This document shows, piece after piece, positions 7,738-8,571 of a stretch of 8,571 nucleotides of DNA. The notes beneath the pieces were generated by a model that saw nothing but the letters and a program-made list of their open reading frames with translations, had not been told where the DNA came from and did no database searches. The DNA comes from an uncultured Polyangiaceae bacterium (GTDB lineage: Bacteria > Myxococcota_A > Polyangia > Polyangiales > Houyiibacteriaceae). Where the stretch lies: positions 1 to 8,571 of the forward strand of contig CAMYMX010000113.1 of NCBI GenBank assembly GCA_947259605.1. The letters are read 5' to 3'. Position 1 is the first letter of the stretch. Every line of letters starts with the position of its first letter. The translations under genes were made by a program, and so were the position numbers.

Positions 7738-7774
7738 GTTGGACGCGGCGACTCGGTCACGGTTTCACGTACTA

Positions 7775-7803
7775 AGTATCCGGAATTGTGTGATTTCCGT
7801 CAT
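7775..7803 (-). promoter_or_regulatory. Candidate sigma-70-type promoter for the acylase-efflux operon
   Basis: Read on the minus strand, a -35-like ATGACG (7803-7798) is followed after exactly 17 bases by a -10-like GATACT (7780-7775). Each box matches the consensus at four of six positions. Transcription would start near 7768 and leave a leader of about 150 bases before the acylase ATG. The 17-base spacer carries the inverted repeat described separately. This is the best match I found by eye in the region, but such matches arise by chance, and many bacteria of this GC class have weaker consensus use. Confidence 0.3.
7781..7799. repeat. 19-base inverted repeat (CGGAA-N9-TTCCG) in the candidate promoter spacer
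   Basis: Arms CGGAA (7781-7785) and TTCCG (7795-7799) are exact inverted complements around a 9-base A/T-rich centre (ttgtgtgat). The repeat covers the spacer between the candidate -35 and -10 boxes and its last two bases reach into the -35 box. A protein bound there could block RNA polymerase. Five-base arms are short, so chance is a real possibility. Confidence 0.25.
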
Positions 7804-7940
7804 TTGTCTCTTGGTTTTGACGAGTGCGACGAGAGGACGAAAGGGACTCACGGTCGCGGCTCGCGCCTTGGATGCGCCTTTTTTGTGGCTCCCGCCGGGT
7901 CCCGATAAACCTGCCCCGATGTGAATGGGGACGGCGCACA

Positions 7941-8571
7941 GTGAAGGGTCGCGTTGCGACCAGCGTTCTACTGCTGGCCCTCGGCTTGTTGTCGAGCCCC
8001 CCGCGGGGCCTCGCCCAGACCGACGACCCAAGCGGGGTCACCGACGAAGGGGTGCCCGAGGAGGCGGTCGCGCCGAGTGAGGGCGTCGCGGAGGTCGAAA
8101 AGGCCATCGCGCAGGTCGAGGACGACGCCGAAGCGGGGCTTCCCGCCGAGTTCACGATCAAGTTTGGGGATACATACGACTGGCTTCGCTTGACCTCGGG
8201 CGAGTGGCTCAAGGGCGAAGTGCACTGGATGCGCGAGAAGGACATCGAGTTCGACAGCGACAAGCTCGACCTCCTGACGTTTTCTTGGAGCAAGGTGAGC
8301 GAGCTTCATTCTCCTCGCGTCAACACCTACGTGTTCGAAGGAAAGATCAACGCGGCGGGGCGGGCGGTCGTCACCAAGAAGAATGTGATCATCGAGACGG
8401 CGGACGGAGTGCTGACCTACCCGCGTGATCAACTGCTCACGATTCTCGAAGGAGGGCGGAGAGAGCGCAACTGGTGGTCGACGAAGCTTGGGGTGGGTTT
8501 GTCGGCAAATGCAGGCAACACCAATCAAGGCCAGTTGAACATGCACTGGGATCTGGCGCGCGCCGACCCAC
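7941..8571 (+). CDS. DUF481 family outer-membrane beta-barrel protein, N-terminal part (3' end outside window)
   Basis: This open frame starts at GTG 7941 and is still open at the right edge, giving 210 visible residues. Residues 1-25 form a signal peptide (MKGRVATSVLLLALGLLSS..) with probable cleavage at GLA|Q. An acidic, low-complexity linker rich in D, E, A, G and V follows at about 26-70. A compact beta-rich domain at about 71-170 contains LTSGEWLKGEV, IEFDSDKLDLLTFSW and, near its end, ADGVLTYPRDQLLTI. From residue 177 (NWWSTKLGVGLSANAGNTNQ) the DUF481 barrel begins; the W...G...GNT pattern is characteristic of YdiY-like proteins. The GTG is the only start that gives a proper signal peptide; the nearby ATG at 7925 is in another frame. 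A weak purine-rich stretch (ggggac) lies about 8 bases upstream. The protein should reside in the outer membrane; its biochemical function is not known. It is divergent from the acylase operon. Confidence 0.85.
   Translation, partial: MKGRVATSVLLLALGLLSSPPRGLAQTDDPSGVTDEGVPEEAVAPSEGVAEVEKAIAQVEDDAEAGLPAEFTIKFGDTYDWLRLTSGEWLKGEVHWMREKDIEFDSDKLDLLTFSWSKVSELHSPRVNTYVFEGKINAAGRAVVTKKNVIIETADGVLTYPRDQLLTILEGGRRERNWWSTKLGVGLSANAGNTNQGQLNMHWDLARADP

Larger units (their letters stand above)
7615..7940. other. Divergent intergenic region between the acylase operon and the DUF481 gene
   Basis: This stretch of about 326 bases lies between two divergent gene starts and shows no convincing coding frame. 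It holds a candidate minus-strand sigma-70-type promoter at 7775-7803, a 19-base inverted repeat in that promoter's spacer, and a 25-base interrupted palindrome at 7713-7737 in the presumed leader of the acylase operon. The half nearest the DUF481 gene contains a T-run at 7879-7884 and a 7-base direct repeat (gcgcctt) at 7863-7869 and 7874-7880. I could not identify a promoter for the DUF481 gene. No tRNA, small ORF or mobile-element end is evident. Confidence 0.6.

Noticed and set aside
7817..7822. TTGACG as a -35 box for the DUF481 gene
   Set aside because: No acceptable -10 box lies 15-19 bases downstream; the sequence there is purine-rich (gaaaggg).
7863..7880. Direct repeat gcgcctt with an 11-base period upstream of the DUF481 gene
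   Set aside because: Only two short copies are present; this is easily chance in GC-rich sequence, so it is recorded only as a note in the intergenic entry.
7849..7884. Possible intrinsic terminator ending in the T-run at 7879-7884
   Set aside because: The only stem nearby (CGCG-gct-CGCG, with a bulge) is short and ends about 10 bases before the T-run, and no gene upstream on that strand needs a terminator there.
1..8571. tRNA or rRNA genes, CRISPR arrays, insertion sequences or attachment sites
   Set aside because: I saw no repeat-spacer pattern, transposase, terminal inverted repeats or tRNA-like cloverleaf on either strand.

Overview
The window is a GC-rich piece of what is most likely a Gram-negative chromosome. 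It encodes a tripartite-type efflux pump, a periplasmic acylase with a lipoprotein-like leader, and an outer-membrane beta-barrel protein of the DUF481 type. The first gene is a V-type ATPase A subunit that resembles the chlamydial/spirochaete branch. This mix fits a deltaproteobacterial or myxococcal type of lineage, but that placement is an inference; no rRNA or other strong taxonomic marker is present.

Layout. Bases 1-860 (+) hold the 3' half of a V-type ATPase catalytic A subunit gene, cut off by the left edge. It converges, across a 20-base gap, on a three-gene block on the minus strand. In transcription order that block is: a PvdQ-like penicillin acylase family hydrolase (7614 to 5182), a MexH-like periplasmic adaptor (5185 or 5164 to 4025) and a MexI-like RND transporter (4003 to 881). 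The acylase stop and the adaptor GTG share a GTGA overlap, and adaptor and transporter are 21 bases apart, so the three are very probably one operon. A non-coding region of about 326 bases (7615-7940) carries a candidate minus-strand promoter and two inverted repeats. To its right a GTG-started secreted protein with a DUF481 beta-barrel (7941 onward, +) runs off the right edge.

How the genes may work together. The adaptor and transporter form two parts of a proton-driven efflux pump; the outer-membrane channel is not encoded here. The acylase shows the nucleophile serine, histidine and oxyanion-hole spacing of PvdQ-type N-acyl-homoserine lactone / lipopeptide acylases. Its tight coupling to a MexHI-like pump suggests an envelope module that deacylates a small amide-linked acyl compound and exports the compound or its product. 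The substrate cannot be read from the sequence. The V-ATPase and DUF481 genes appear to be separate transcription units.

Nothing here is a clearly new class of system. The most distinctive points are the acylase-pump operon, the 25-base interrupted palindrome in its leader, and the A subunit gene lacking the usual B and D genes downstream.
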